Of a stretch of 51,280 bases of DNA, positions 1 to 10,890 are shown in pieces. Both the position numbers and the translations under genes were made by a program. The notes below the pieces were generated by a model. That model made no database searches. It worked only from the letters and a program-made list of their open reading frames with translations, and had not been told where the DNA came from. How positions within the stretch are numbered: position 1 is the first letter of the stretch; each line of letters begins with the position of its first letter. The DNA comes from Schizophyllum amplum (Eukaryota > Basidiomycota > Agaricomycetes > Agaricales > Schizophyllaceae): positions 1-51,280 of the forward strand of contig VDMD01000151.1 of assembly GCA_007026445.1 (NCBI GenBank), in the 5' to 3' direction.

Positions 1-196
1 GGACGCTCCGCCTTGGACGCTTATTTATTGCCTTTGTAGTCTGCTTTTGGATTTCAAGAAATACATTCTTCGTCGCATATGTACACTGTTCGCATGCCCC
101 GTGCATCAACTTTCCTCCAAGAAGTATCACGTCCTTCGTTGCAAGAACAGTCACCTGTTCAAGTAAGCGCCTCTCACTTCACCGTGACATGTCCTA

Positions 197-2196
197 CTAT
201 ACGCGAGGCGGAGGATCTACCGGGCAACGACGTCAGATACTATCCGACCTGCGACGAACGAAGTTCTCACCATAAAACCCCGTCGTGAGCAATTTGAACT
301 CGTCGCCCGGGATGCGCCACGGGGCGCGCCGAGGGACGAAACCCCATCACGCGGGTAAGTGTTAAATCGCCCTGCTGATAGTCTACTCGCACAATGATAT
401 CCCTGCCCGAGCAGCCATCGAAGCGCTGCGTTGCGCCACCCGGAGACACGTCGAGGCAGGTCTCGGTGAGATGCGACAGGCGCAGCGTGATTGTAACCTG
501 CGAAAAGCGAGCGGGAAGCGCGTTCGTGAGGTACGAATAGTTACTCTCGACGTAGTCCCGCGCAATCACCACGAGGAAGTGCACATCCTTCGCGCGCATG
601 TTGCCTCCGGTGATGATGTCTACAATTTTTGCGGGTCAGCAGCGCGCCCATATACATAGAAGTAGAGGCCACATACCGTACGCGGGTTGTATAAGATTAG
701 CGCATATGTCGCAGTGCGTGCCGCTGTCCCACTGTAGGCGCTGACAGTGAGTCGAGCAGTATAGCGATGCACCGCAGGGACAAGCACGCAGCGGGCTGTC
801 CTTGTCGCTGGCGCACTGTACCGCACCGTCAGACCAGCAACTCGATCGCAAAGGAAGGACGGCGTACCGCGGGATTACAGCAAACAGCCACGTCCGGCCA
901 CTCTTGGTTCGCCCGCGCTAGAAGGGTGTAGCGCCGCTGGGCGGTAGAAAGAAGCGCCTGCTCATCCTGCCTCAACCGTATGGGCGGAATGCGCGCAGAG
1001 TACTGCTTGTACCCCTTCTGGAAGCCCTTGACCGCGCGCCGGATGTTCAGGCGATCCCACATGAGGGTAATGATCCCGCCAGTCACCCCACCAGAGCCAT
1101 CCGCCTCCGAGCCGAACGGCGGCGCGCCCGTCGAGCAGTGCGCGCACAGGTGGCGGACGCGGATGAGCAGGGGGAAAAGGCCGTGCTCGATAGCAAGGAC
1201 GATCGCGTGGTCTGAGCGGCAACAGAGCGCGTACAGGACCTCCAGCGCTTGGTGCCCGACGACGTTCACGGAATGCGCGTCGGTGAGGTGGGTGTCGAGG
1301 ACGGCGGTGAGCGCGGCTACCACTTTTCCGGGGAGAGTTTTCGAGTTCAGTTCGTATCCTCGCGAGAGGGGAAGGATGAGCGCGATGTGGTCGCGGAGGT
1401 TCGTGCGCCCGCGTGCGCTCGCCGCTGGTATGGTACGCAGGTGCGAGGCGAAGATGCGAAAGACGTGCTTGTGATGCCCTCCGACGAGACGCAGGATTTG
1501 CGTCCCGATGACGTCCTCCGCGACAGCCGGCGGGAACGCGTTCCAGACGGTGTGCAAGATGCGCGGGCAGCAGATCTCTGGCTCGACGTTCCGGTCAAGT
1601 TCGTCGTCGATCAGTGTCGGCCGAAGAGCCCATATGGCGACGAGCGTGCATAGTGCGTTGTTGCTGCTGCTGAGGAAGTGCATCTGCACATCCCGCTTTG
1701 GCAACGAGGCGATGGCGTCGAAGATGCCGAGGACCGCGAGTATTGCGAGTTTGGAGCGCAATTTGCCCTTGTCATAGTGAAGATCGTCGAGAGTGCAGTC
1801 GCGATGGAAGGGGAGGACGTAGTCCGTCCAGCGAAGTACAGGCGTCCAGAGGGAGTCGTTAAACGGCCAGAGGTGGCTCAAGTTTCCCGTTGCAACGGAT
1901 CGAAGGAGTAGTAGCATCATGAGCATCTCGACAGCCACTGTGGTCGTGCGTATGGGCGTCCCCGAGCGTCCAGTATCGGGTGGATCGTCAAGAAAAAAGT
2001 GCAGCGGCTGTGTTCGCAGTATCCGTTTAATTACCTTGACATGTGGCCGTATGAGTTGCTCCTTTGTTTCGTCCGGTGAGCTGGTTGCCTGAATATCCCG
2101 TATATCTACGAGGGTTTCGGTTAGAGTCGTGACGTCCTTCTCCCAAGCCTTGCGCTTTGCGTCGAATGCCACCTGCGTTGGTGAAGAAGTCTGCAT
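197..2196 (-). CDS. MYND-type zinc finger protein, copy 1, probable frameshift near the C-terminus
   Basis: Four exons read on the minus strand: 2196-868, 815-677, 619-271 and 216-197. The long first exon (443 codons) is a helical region of unknown function, about 30-40% like the gene at 8876-10890 by eye. The MYND finger spans the first intron: exon 1 ends in C-C-N-P-A and exon 2 supplies C, then CPCG, YCSTHC, W, and H-x3-C, the zinc ligands of a MYND fold that usually binds proline-rich partners. Exon 2 is 139 bases in both paralogues. Exon 3 is 349 bases against 345 in copy 2, and the frame ending FKLLTTGFY followed by DPPPRV is only reached by dropping one base near 338-345. So this copy is either frameshifted or carries a sequence error. 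The start at 2196 was chosen by alignment to copy 2; upstream in-frame ATGs exist at 2268 and 2361. Specific role unknown. Confidence 0.7.
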
Positions 2197-3529
2197 ATCG
2201 AGCGAGACGGCAGCCAGAGCCTGCCCCGAGACAGGATTGTTGAGCGTCGGGGACAAGCAGGGGATCATCAGGATGGACGTAAAGCGGACATGAAAATAGT
2301 CGCTTCTGCGTGACCGGTCACCGCTCCGCGTCCCAAAAGGTCCCAAACTGTCACGGGGCATCCGCTCATCATGCCCCGTACAGCTACAAGTACCAGTGTC
2401 CCATTCGTTACGCTACAGCACTTGTTCATGGATGTTGACTTCACGCTCGTAGTGTACCGAACCGAAGCGCGACCATGCGATATATATGTGTGTTTTTTCT
2501 GGGAAGGTGCAACACCCGACCCCCATGATCTGTGCACTGCGAGATCACTGCATAGCGTTGTTAGCTGGCTTCGCAACAATGCAGCGGCATCAAGGCTTAC
2601 TGTGGCAGGGGTTCCCCTTTGCGTGAGTGACGGACCATGGTGATCTGGTACACCTCCAGCATCAGCGTGATCTGTCTGGACGACAGGCGCACTAGCTCGA
2701 GAAAATCGGCGAGTTCGACTTCAAGGTGGTATACCCCTAAAGTGTGGACAGTCCGTTAGCTAAGGCGCTCTCCCGTGTACGGGATTTTGGCTCACCTGGA
2801 CGAGTTCGTACCCCGCTCGATTTCACGTCTTTCGACGAAGACGAGGGAATTGACCTCGAGGGAATGCCAATAACTCGGCCATCGGTGACCAAGCATGGCC
2901 CCCTCGCAGTGTCCGAGCGTCACATTGGCAGCGACCTGTCACACCGCGGTCGCCCGTGGGACCCATTCAAAGTCCAGAACGATCGGGCGCACCGGATGGA
3001 GTCGTGCGAGAAAGACGCTGTAATTTTGAGATGGCCGCGGAATGCAGCAGACGGCGCTGTCACAAAGCCGTTAGCGCCCTTAAACGACATAGAGAGCGTT
3101 CGAAAGACGCCCCAAAAGCGTCTGAAGGGGATTACCAGCGCATGCTGCAGCTCAAGACGCGCTGGGAACGGAGAACAATGACTCACCTGAACAAGATGTT
3201 CTCAAGTCCCACGCACACTGGTCGACAGAGAATGGTTCTCAACCATTGATCCTCTCACACCCTTCCCATAGAACCGCAGAAACAATGCATAAAGATGGTG
3301 CCCAAACAGGGGAAAATCAAGAGCGCACCCGTATCTGAACCAGAACAGACGTCGGCAACCCCTCGAACCGACGAGTGAACAGTCACACAATCGCGTCACG
3401 CTACCGGCGACTTCGGGCCAAGCTGTCAAGATGGCGCGCCGCCCGCCCAGTCCGAAAACACCCCGCGACATTATTATGTGTCAAGATATGATATTGATAC
3501 TCAAGAACAGTAAGTACATCGTCGGTACC
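2197..3529. other. Intergenic, no supported gene
   Basis: This stretch separates two minus-strand genes. An open stretch on the plus strand (2744-3181) has no ATG start and matches nothing I know. A second overlapping plus frame (2956-3249) is rich in R, K and E but has no recognisable domain. I see no tRNA and no transposon end. Confidence 0.4.
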
Positions 3530-5523
3530 CTACGAGATATCGCGCGCACGCGCCTTCAGCTCGTCCATCGTCGACCACATCTGCATGCTGTTTTTCCACC
3601 GCGCCTCATTTGCCTCCTCCGCCGCCAGCAAATCCTTGCACGATAGAGACGCATAGTACTTGTCGTCAAGCATGCAGTACTTGTCGTCAAGCATGCACCC
3701 ATGCTCGACCCAACGAAATAGCGCGCCGGAGGAGTACTGGGTCACCGAGTAGCGCGTCTCCTCCCGCCCGATAACAGTGTTGGAATGGTTGATGATCGCT
3801 GAGGGTATCAGTACGGTGGAACCGGGAGGAAAGCGCACGACGAGCCCGCATTCCCAGAGGACAAGGTCGCCGCCGAGGTCTGGGTTGAACTTGCCCAGGG
3901 CAGTGATGGCGCACCAGCCGAAGGGCAAGTTGCCGAAGTCGCGATGTCGGTAAGTGACCGTCCTCGGCCCAAAGTTGATCGTCAGGCATGCGAAGATGCT
4001 GCGCGGGAAGTTGCGCTCGAGGGAGGGGTCGAAGGTGAAGAGCGTGAGCATCGTCTGAGCGTAATACGCAAACAGGCGAGGTGCCCAGCAGGCGAACGCA
4101 CCTAGGCTCATGGTTAGAGGTGAACGTCTTTGCGCGCAGCGTTGACTCACTTGAGGCAAAGTGTGCCACGCGAATCATTGCAGGCAGCGCGACGAGATAC
4201 GCCAAGACCGCCGTCAAAGCCACTGTGTGTTTCAAGTTGGCGGGCTCCTGCTTGAAGTCAGGGAGGCTTACTCCGGTCGAATAGTTGAGGCGCTTACCGT
4301 TTGTCCTCCGCCGTGCGAGACGCCTTGCGCCTGGGCACCAAACTTCCCGCGACGGTGGTCTTTGGCCGCGGAGGGGAATGTGATGTGATCCGCAGCAGCG
4401 GCAATGCTCTCCGCTAGGCTCTCCGCAACCGAGTCCCATTCGGGGTCTTTTGGCTTCCCCGCGAGGACGGCAAAGGTGCGTCCGTCTGGGGAAACAATAC
4501 CTGTCGGAGTTCTGAGAAGAGATTAGCGAGCCGCTACCCATAACCGCGCCGAACACTCACTCGCCGTCCCATTCGCAATATCTCATGCCGTGCTTGTTGA
4601 CGAGCTCCTCGCGTGTATAGAGCTTCGTCTCCCCGTCTTCGCGCTTGGCCGTGAACGCCGTGCTCGTCACAGGCATGTCATTGAGCAAGTCTACGTTAAC
4701 CTCCTCCTCCTTCGCACGCTCCAGATGCCGAGCGTCGACGGGGCGCAGCTCCGGCGCGATCCAGCCATCCGAACGCCTTGCGTTCTTCGCGCGGTTAGTG
4801 CGCGAGCGGCGTTTCTTGGCCTGCGACGCGCCGCCGACGATGGGGTGGTATCCGCTTAGGTCTGGTGACGGAGCGGGCGGTGGTGGAGGGGGATATAGAG
4901 GTTTGGCGAGGGCTTTCTTCTTCTTCGGCGCCTTGGGTTTTTGGGATGGGCGCTTGCGCTTGGCGGCGATCGGTGGCTCGAGCGCGACGGGTGGATCGGA
5001 TGGCCGGTGAGGAGAGGGCGCGCGCGAGGACGGCAGTGATGAAAGAGGGGATGAGTGGTTGGAGGGCGCGTCTTCTGCGCTGGGCGCGCGGTCGTGTTGA
5101 GGGTGATCGGCGAATGCCGTGGCGGCAGCGTCGGCGGCAGGGACGTCGGCCTCGTCCTGGTCTTGAGAGGCGATCGCGTTGGCGTATAGCTGATCGAGAT
5201 CGAAGGCGGGGTTGTTGACGCTGTAGAACGCGCTGTACTTCGCACCCGTGCGCGTCGTACGGAAGGGAAAGCATTCTGTAAGGGAGTAAGCGCCTTGCGT
5301 ATAGCGTAGCAGAGAGCGAGCGATCGCATCCTCATTCTCCTTCAAGACGCGCTCTCCAATGAACGGCGTGCCCACGCGTCTCTCCAAGTCTCGCTACGGC
5401 TGAGGTGGCAGTGGCGAAACGCGCGGGCACGCTTCTCATCGGAGGGCGGGCCTTCAAGGGCAGCGAGAACGCGACAGGCGCCGAGCTAGACTTACCTTTG
5501 AATGAATTGAAGAGCTTTTCCAT
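3530..5523 (-). CDS. TET/JBP-like 2-oxoglutarate/Fe(II) dioxygenase
   Basis: Five exons: 5523-5496, 5389-4561, 4511-4298, 4247-4151, 4101-3530. They total 580 codons including the stop with all phases consistent. The N-terminal half is disordered, with a Lys/Pro-rich stretch (KRKRPSQKPK, KKKKALAK) that could be a nuclear localisation signal. The middle exons carry SPDGRTFAVLAGKP and KDHRRGKF followed by HGGGQ, a module usual in the fungal family. The catalytic core is in the last exon: YRHRDFGNLPFGWC gives the iron-binding H-x-D, IINHSNT the distal His, and TRYSVTQYSSG the 2-oxoglutarate-binding Arg. Known TET/JBP enzymes oxidise 5-methylcytosine or thymine in DNA, and the family is expanded in Agaricomycetes, often beside Kyakuja-Dileera-Zisupton (KDZ) transposons. 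No KDZ transposase is visible here. DNA oxidation by this copy is inference. The first two exon joins are the least certain. Confidence 0.8.
3655..3696 (-). repeat. 21-base tandem duplication inside the dioxygenase gene
   Basis: Two exact 21-base units (3655-3675 and 3676-3696) add seven codons in frame, so the protein reads CMLDDKYCMLDDKYY just after the catalytic core. Reading frame and downstream coding are kept. Confidence 0.85.
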
Positions 5524-5839
5524 CCCGTAAGTGGCAGGGTTGGGGCGAGGTAATGGTGGGGTGAGACAAGGCGCTGCGTTTGGTTCGAAGAGGAACGCGT
5601 ACGGTCACATTTTCGCGGCTTGTCACAGTCGCGTGATCCGTGTCAACAGCGCGTCGACGCGTCTTGATGATCTAGCGATTCTGTTTGCACTCGACGACTC
5701 CGAGCTCGAACTCGCCTTCAAGCTACTCCGTGCATTGCTGACCTCTACTTCCCCTCGCCCTCGCTTCGACGACTTTCGCTCCCCACACTGCGTACGCCTG
5801 CAGTGAATGCTCACTTCCTATTGCGCTGCGTTTTCCAAT
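5524..5839. other. Short intergenic stretch between divergent elements
   Basis: It holds the upstream region of the minus-strand dioxygenase gene and leads into the truncated MYND fragment. An open plus-strand frame (5531-5806) shows no recognisable domain and is probably chance. Confidence 0.35.
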
Positions 5840-6227
5840 GCCACTTCCTAGTAGCCATCACGCGCGCTTATATCGAGGAGAACTACGCGCAGATCGCCGG
5901 GTGGATGCCCAGCTACTTTACGTCGGTGAGCATGACGCTCTGCATATCCCATCTGATGGAGAGGTGCACTGAGATGTCTACGGGCGGGGCGGGCACGCGC
6001 GACCGTTGCCCGTACCCGAATATCAGCGTGAAGCTATATTACCACCAGGGCGACGCGATCCCGCGTACGCGCTCGTTACTGTTCGTCCCTCGGCGCGCGC
6101 CTTGGCGGGTCCGGAAAAGCGAGTTCAGGCTGCTCACGACGGCGTTCTATGGTACGGACACTGTCTTTCTGGGCCCCGCGTTCGTCGATGCTGACGGTGT
6201 GGCTTGATAGACCCGCCTGCGGCCTGA
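5840..6227 (+). pseudogene. 3' fragment of a MYND gene
   Basis: The plus strand encodes the C-terminal region of the MYND family: HFLVAITRAYIEENYAQ at the left, then CISHLMERCTEM, NISVKLYYHQGD and RRAPWRV, ending FRLLTTAFY. A final intron like that of the full genes joins to DPPAA and a stop at 6225-6227. It is much closer to the gene at 8876-10890 than to copy 1. The long first exon and the MYND exon are missing, and the sequence to the left is unrelated, so this is a truncated copy rather than a gene. It lies inverted to copy 2, with the transporter between them. Confidence 0.85.
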
Positions 6228-6607
6228 ACGGTGAAGAGACCAGCACTCATCTCGACGTAGCTTATGTGCGGGTGCCGGCCGTTACGGACGTCGGAGAGTA
6301 TATGTTATCTTTGTCCTGACCACATACAAGTTCGCTACGAGTGATGTATCGCTGCGACTAGCGAACGAACTCGTGCCAACAAAGTAAATACAAGTCTTTC
6401 GCGAAAGACGCGTGATCAGAATGAAATCCCCAATCGGAGTGCCGGCCCGACGACGACCCCGGATTTCGGTGACATATATTTCCGCCTTCCCCACTTCCAA
6501 GTTGCCGCCTCCATCCATCATCGCTGACCCCTACGCCTTCCACGCCCTAGCGTACTACTCCTTCTCCCCCGATACGTCCCTTCCCCTCCTTGTGCCCGAC
6601 AGCAGCA

Positions 6608-8576
6608 ATGTCCGAGACGTCCTCGAACTTGCATGCGCAGGGGCCGATCGGTCCATCGGTGCCGCCGATCACGCCTTCCAAGCCCGAGAAGTCTGCAGTG
6701 TCGGTGCACGACGATGCCAGCGTGCACGCGGACGACGACTACCCGGACGGGGGCCGGAAGGCATGGCTTGTCGTCCTCGGCACGTTCATGTATTCGTGCG
6801 CGGTGATGTGAGCACTCTACTCTCTACGCGCAGACTCTCAAGAGTAGGACTGACTTGCCATGTAGGGGTTGGGCAATGTCGTGGGGTGAGCAGATCTCGC
6901 GCGCGCAGACCACGGTACACGTTCTGAGACGTGCAAGGGGTGTTCCAGGACTACTATCACCGACACGTCTTCCCGGAGATTGATGTCAGCCTGCTGACTC
7001 TCGTCGGTGGTTCCTTGAATTTTGTGCGTCCCTTCCATCTACATTTGACCCTTTCTCATCTATCGTTCAGGCCCAGACTGCGACGTCCTATCTTGCAGGA
7101 GGTATCTGGCTCATGTATGTGCAGCCGAGTTGTCGCTCACACGTTCTCGCTCCTAGGCTTAGGCGAACGATAGTAAGTGACTGTAATCGCCGCTTCTACC
7201 TCGTCTAACCACCTCTCTTAGTGGATACAAGGTCCGGTCTCTTGAACTTCATTTTCCTCGCATCTCTCACGTCTGTTACAGCGCATGATCGGCATCAGCT
7301 CCATCCTCAGCTTTCTCTGCATCTTCGCCACCTCCTGGTGCACCACCTTCGGCCTCATCTTCTTCTTCCAAGGCTTTCTTCAAGGCATCGTGCAGGGCCT
7401 CCAACTCCCCCTCATCATGGCACTGCCCTCACAGTGGTTTCTCCGCCGCCGCGGCCTCGCCACTGGCATCGCCTGCTCGGGCGCGGGGATCGGCGGTGCC
7501 GTCATCAGCCTGGTTATGCGGCAACTGTGAGTTGCGCGGGTATTATCCATACAGACGACTGACGCTCCTCGATAGACTGACGTCCGTCGGGTACCAGCAC
7601 GCGCTGCTCATATACAGCTTCGTCAACGGGGCGACATATCTAGTGGCATGGTTCCTCATCGACACGCGCCGCCCCGCTGCAAAACGCCGCTGGATGCCGC
7701 GCAAGATCAACGGTAACTTCTACAGCATCACCTTAGCCATGTTCTTCTCAAATTGGGGCTATCTCGTGAGTGGGTCTACTGCCGAACACGTTCTGTTAGT
7801 CAAGGCGGTTGACCACCTATTATAGACGCCCTACTTCTTTATCACGACATTCACGAAAGCGGCGGTACCCTCATTAGACGAAAATTCTCTCCTTCCCGCC
7901 GTCCCGCTCATTGTTATGAGCACTTGCAGTATGTGCTGTCACGCGCTTTGTACTGCGCCTCGAAATTGCTCACATTCTCTCGCACAGATGGCGTTGGTCG
8001 CGTACGCTCTCCTCTGCGCATGAGCACTTCTTCATCTCATACCTTTTCGCTGCAGATATTCTCCGGCTTTGTCGCTGACGCGCTGGGACCCATTAACAGC
8101 CTTTTCATATCGTTCTTCCTCGGCGGTCTCTCGCAAATCCTTTTGTGGACCTTCTCCCGCACTTACGCGGTCACGCTTGTCTTCTCGGTCGTCTACGGGC
8201 TCATCGGCGGCTGGTACGTATCCCTCATCCCCGTCGTATGCGCAGAGCTGTTCGGCGTGGAGGGACTGGGGACGATCACGGGCTGGATGGTTCTAGTCAC
8301 CGCTCCCGGTGAGTACCCACCCCCTGTGACGACGTCCAGACGTTGACTGCCCCATACAGGGCAATTCGCGGGCGGCTCGGTGGGAGGGGCTATTCTTTCC
8401 GCGGCAGGCAACGACTGGCGCGCGCTGTCCTTCTACGCAGGCGCGCTGATGATATTGGGTGCCCTCTTTGTATTATACGGTGCGTCGGGGAGGCAGTCGA
8501 TCACTTCGCTCTCGCCGCTGACGATTGCTTTCTAGCGCGATTCAAGACGGACAGACATCTCATCACCGCTGTATAA
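6608..8576 (+). CDS. MFS transporter, monocarboxylate-transporter-like
   Basis: Thirteen exons: 6608-6807, 6866-6885, 6938-7023, 7071-7101, 7157-7172, 7222-7231, 7282-7526, 7576-7765, 7826-7928, 7988-8001, 8056-8308, 8360-8479, 8536-8576. They sum to 443 codons with every phase closing. A polar N-terminus of about 50 residues is followed by membrane segments. Family marks are SWGVFQDYY in the first helix, GLGERYGYKR in the loop between helices 2 and 3, GLQLPLIMALPSQWF with a Gly-rich helix (GIACSGAGIGGA), and NGVGRIFSGFVADALGP before helix 8. These match the fungal MCT-like branch of the major facilitator superfamily, which moves monocarboxylates or related small acids across the plasma membrane. 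The substrate cannot be read from sequence. Four exons are 10, 14, 16 and 20 bases long. I found no broken site. The ATG at 6608 is the first in frame. Confidence 0.85.
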
Positions 8577-8875
8577 AAGTTACTGTAGCTTTAGACGGAA
8601 TACAATGGACTGAACCACGGTGTCGCGTGCCATGCAAAATTTTTGACCAAGAGAGACGATCACAAACAAGAGAAGTGAACATATAGTTCCAGCCGCGGAT
8701 GATAAAGGGTGAGTTAAACGTCTCTACATGCCAGTGCGCCTTTCCCTCGTACTGGATATTAACCTCTCCCGGCTGACCTCAATCTCGACAACCACTCGCC
8801 AAAACATGAAGTTCCTCTCCATAACGGTACCCGCTCACCGACCTATCCCGACATGATTGTTGATCTCTTCACCAT
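8577..8875. other. Convergent 3' intergenic region
   Basis: Short region between the 3' ends of the transporter and MYND copy 2. The part nearest the MYND stop resembles the sequence just after the MYND fragment at 6228-6260, so the duplicated segment extends past the coding part. Confidence 0.5.
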
Positions 8876-10890
8876 TCAGGCCGCAGGCGGATCTACCGAG
8901 TTGCACCGTCAGAACAAACAAGCTTGGCGGCGCTGATAGCTAACGCTCGTACCGTAGAATGCCGTCGTGAGCAGCCTGAACTCGTTTTGCCGGATCCGCC
9001 AAGGCGCGCGCCGGGGGATGAACAGTAGCGAGCGCGTGCGCGAAATAGCATCGCCCTGGTGGTAGTATAGCGTCACGCTAATATTTGGGTACGGGCAGCC
9101 GTCGCGCTCGCCCGCCCCGCCCGGCGGCAACTCAGTGCACCTCTCCGACAAATGGGATATGCACAGCGATACGCTCACCGACGTGGAGTAGCTGGACCTC
9201 CACCCTACGACCTGCGCATAATGCCTCTCAATGAAGGCGCGCGCGATGGCGACCAGGAAGTGGAGGTCCTTCGCGCGCATCGTGCCCAGGAAGTTGTCTG
9301 TGTATGCTTTGATAAGGAGGATCTAGTGAACAAAGCGAGCGCAGACATACCGCGCGAGCGCTCCATGAAGGTCTGGCACACTTCGCGGTGCGTGCCGCTG
9401 GCCCAGTGCGCTTGTTGACAGCGCGTCGAGCAGTACAGCGCTTCCCCGCAGGGGCACGCGCGCACGGGGACATTCCGCGCGCTCGAGCACTGTCATGCGG
9501 TCAGCCATTGTATATTGGGTACTCGGTCGTGGGAGGACAGGCGTACCGAGGGATTGCAGCATACCGCGACGCTTGCCCACTCCAAGTCTACGCGTTCCAG
9601 CAAAGCGTGGCGGAGCTTCGCGATGAGTATCACCGCTTGCTCGTCGCCCCCGAGACTGATCATGGGTGGGAGACGATCTGAAAATTTGCTGAGCGCGTCA
9701 TTGAAACCCTTGACGGCCCTTCGGCTGTTCAGGCAGTCGCCTATGAACATGAGAAGTCCGCCTGTGGTCCCTCTATTGGAATCGCTTTCTTCGCCATAAG
9801 GAGCCGCTCCGGTCGAGCAGATAGAGCACAGCGTGCGATGGTGAACAAGCGAGTGGAAGAGACCGTTCTCGAGACCGAGCGTTATGAAGTGATCAGAGTG
9901 GAGGCAGCAGTAATAGATGCGGGAAAGAGCGAGGCAGGAGTCCAGGATTCTAGGAGAGGCGAGCAGATGTCTGTCGAGTACGGCGATGACGGCTGCGACG
10001 AAAGAGACGGTGAGTGTCCGCGGGCTCCATTCATATTTGCACGTAACGCGCAAGATGAGCAAGAGCTGCTCATTAAGCTCCGCATGGCCTCGTTCGCCCG
10101 TTGATAACGTGGTGCGTAGATGCCCAGCGAGTATACGGAATACGCGTTTTTCTCGACCCCCGACGAGGCGGAGAAGCTGAGTGCCGATGAGATCCTGCGC
10201 GACGTCCAGCTCCAGCGAGTTCCACACTGCGGTGAAGGTGCGCGAGCAACAGAGATCTGGCTGGAAGACGCGCAGCTCAACAGCGTTTAGCTCGTCGGTG
10301 ATCGTCGGCCAAAGCGCCCACAGCGCGGCGATCGAGCAGAGCGCGTTGTTGTCGCTGCTGGTAAATAGATTCTGCGCGTCCTCATTCGGTAGTGACGCGA
10401 TGGACTCGAAGATACGCAGGGCTGCAATCATCAAGAAGCAGGAGGTGCCCTTGTCCAGGAGGTACGGCAGCTCGTCGAGACTGTGATCACGATGTATGGG
10501 CAGGAAGTAGGCGGTCCAGCGAAGCGCGCAAGCCCACACGGAGTCGTCGAATGGCCAGAGAGAGCGCAAGGCATCTTTCGCGATGGAGTGAAGAGTTCCG
10601 AGGCTGATTAGAGCGGCGATTGTTGTGACGGCTCGAGAGGGGGAGTTTCTGAAGTAGGAAATCGCTGGAATGTCGGGTGGGGGATCAAGCAGAACGTGGA
10701 GAGGTCGTTTCTTGAGCAGGTGTTTGACAGTATGTACATGGTCGGTAAGAGCGCCGAGCGGCTCCGAATAATCGCCACTTTGAAGGCTTTGTATGCTGTA
10801 GAGAGCGTTGCCGAGAGCACTCATGTTTTCTTCCCATTTTGAGGTCGCCGTCGTCGCAGATCTTGGCTGAGGGTGCGAAGTAGCTGCCAT
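8876..10890 (-). CDS. MYND-type zinc finger protein, copy 2, intact
   Basis: Four exons: 10890-9547, 9489-9351, 9297-8953, 8892-8876, giving 614 residues with all phases consistent. The 448-codon first exon begins at an ATG (MAATSHPQP) and is helical, with PLHVLLDPPPD conserved in copy 1. The MYND finger is split by intron 1: C-C-N-P-S ends exon 1, C opens exon 2, then CPCGEALYCSTRCQQAHW and H-x3-C. The C-terminal exon carries MRAKDLHFLVAIARAF and RRAPWRI, shared with copy 1 and the fragment at 5840-6227. MYND domains bind zinc and mediate protein contacts; many Agaricomycetes have dozens of such proteins of unknown function. Cellular role and location are not evident. This is the best reference copy of the three. 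Confidence 0.8.

Noticed and set aside
1..63. Possible LTR end at the left edge of the window
   Set aside because: A GGACGCTCCG motif resembles some fungal LTR ends, but there is no second end, primer site or target duplication to test.
2744..3249. Plus-strand open frames between the MYND and dioxygenase genes
   Set aside because: The longer lacks an ATG, neither shows a domain, and no splice pattern links them.
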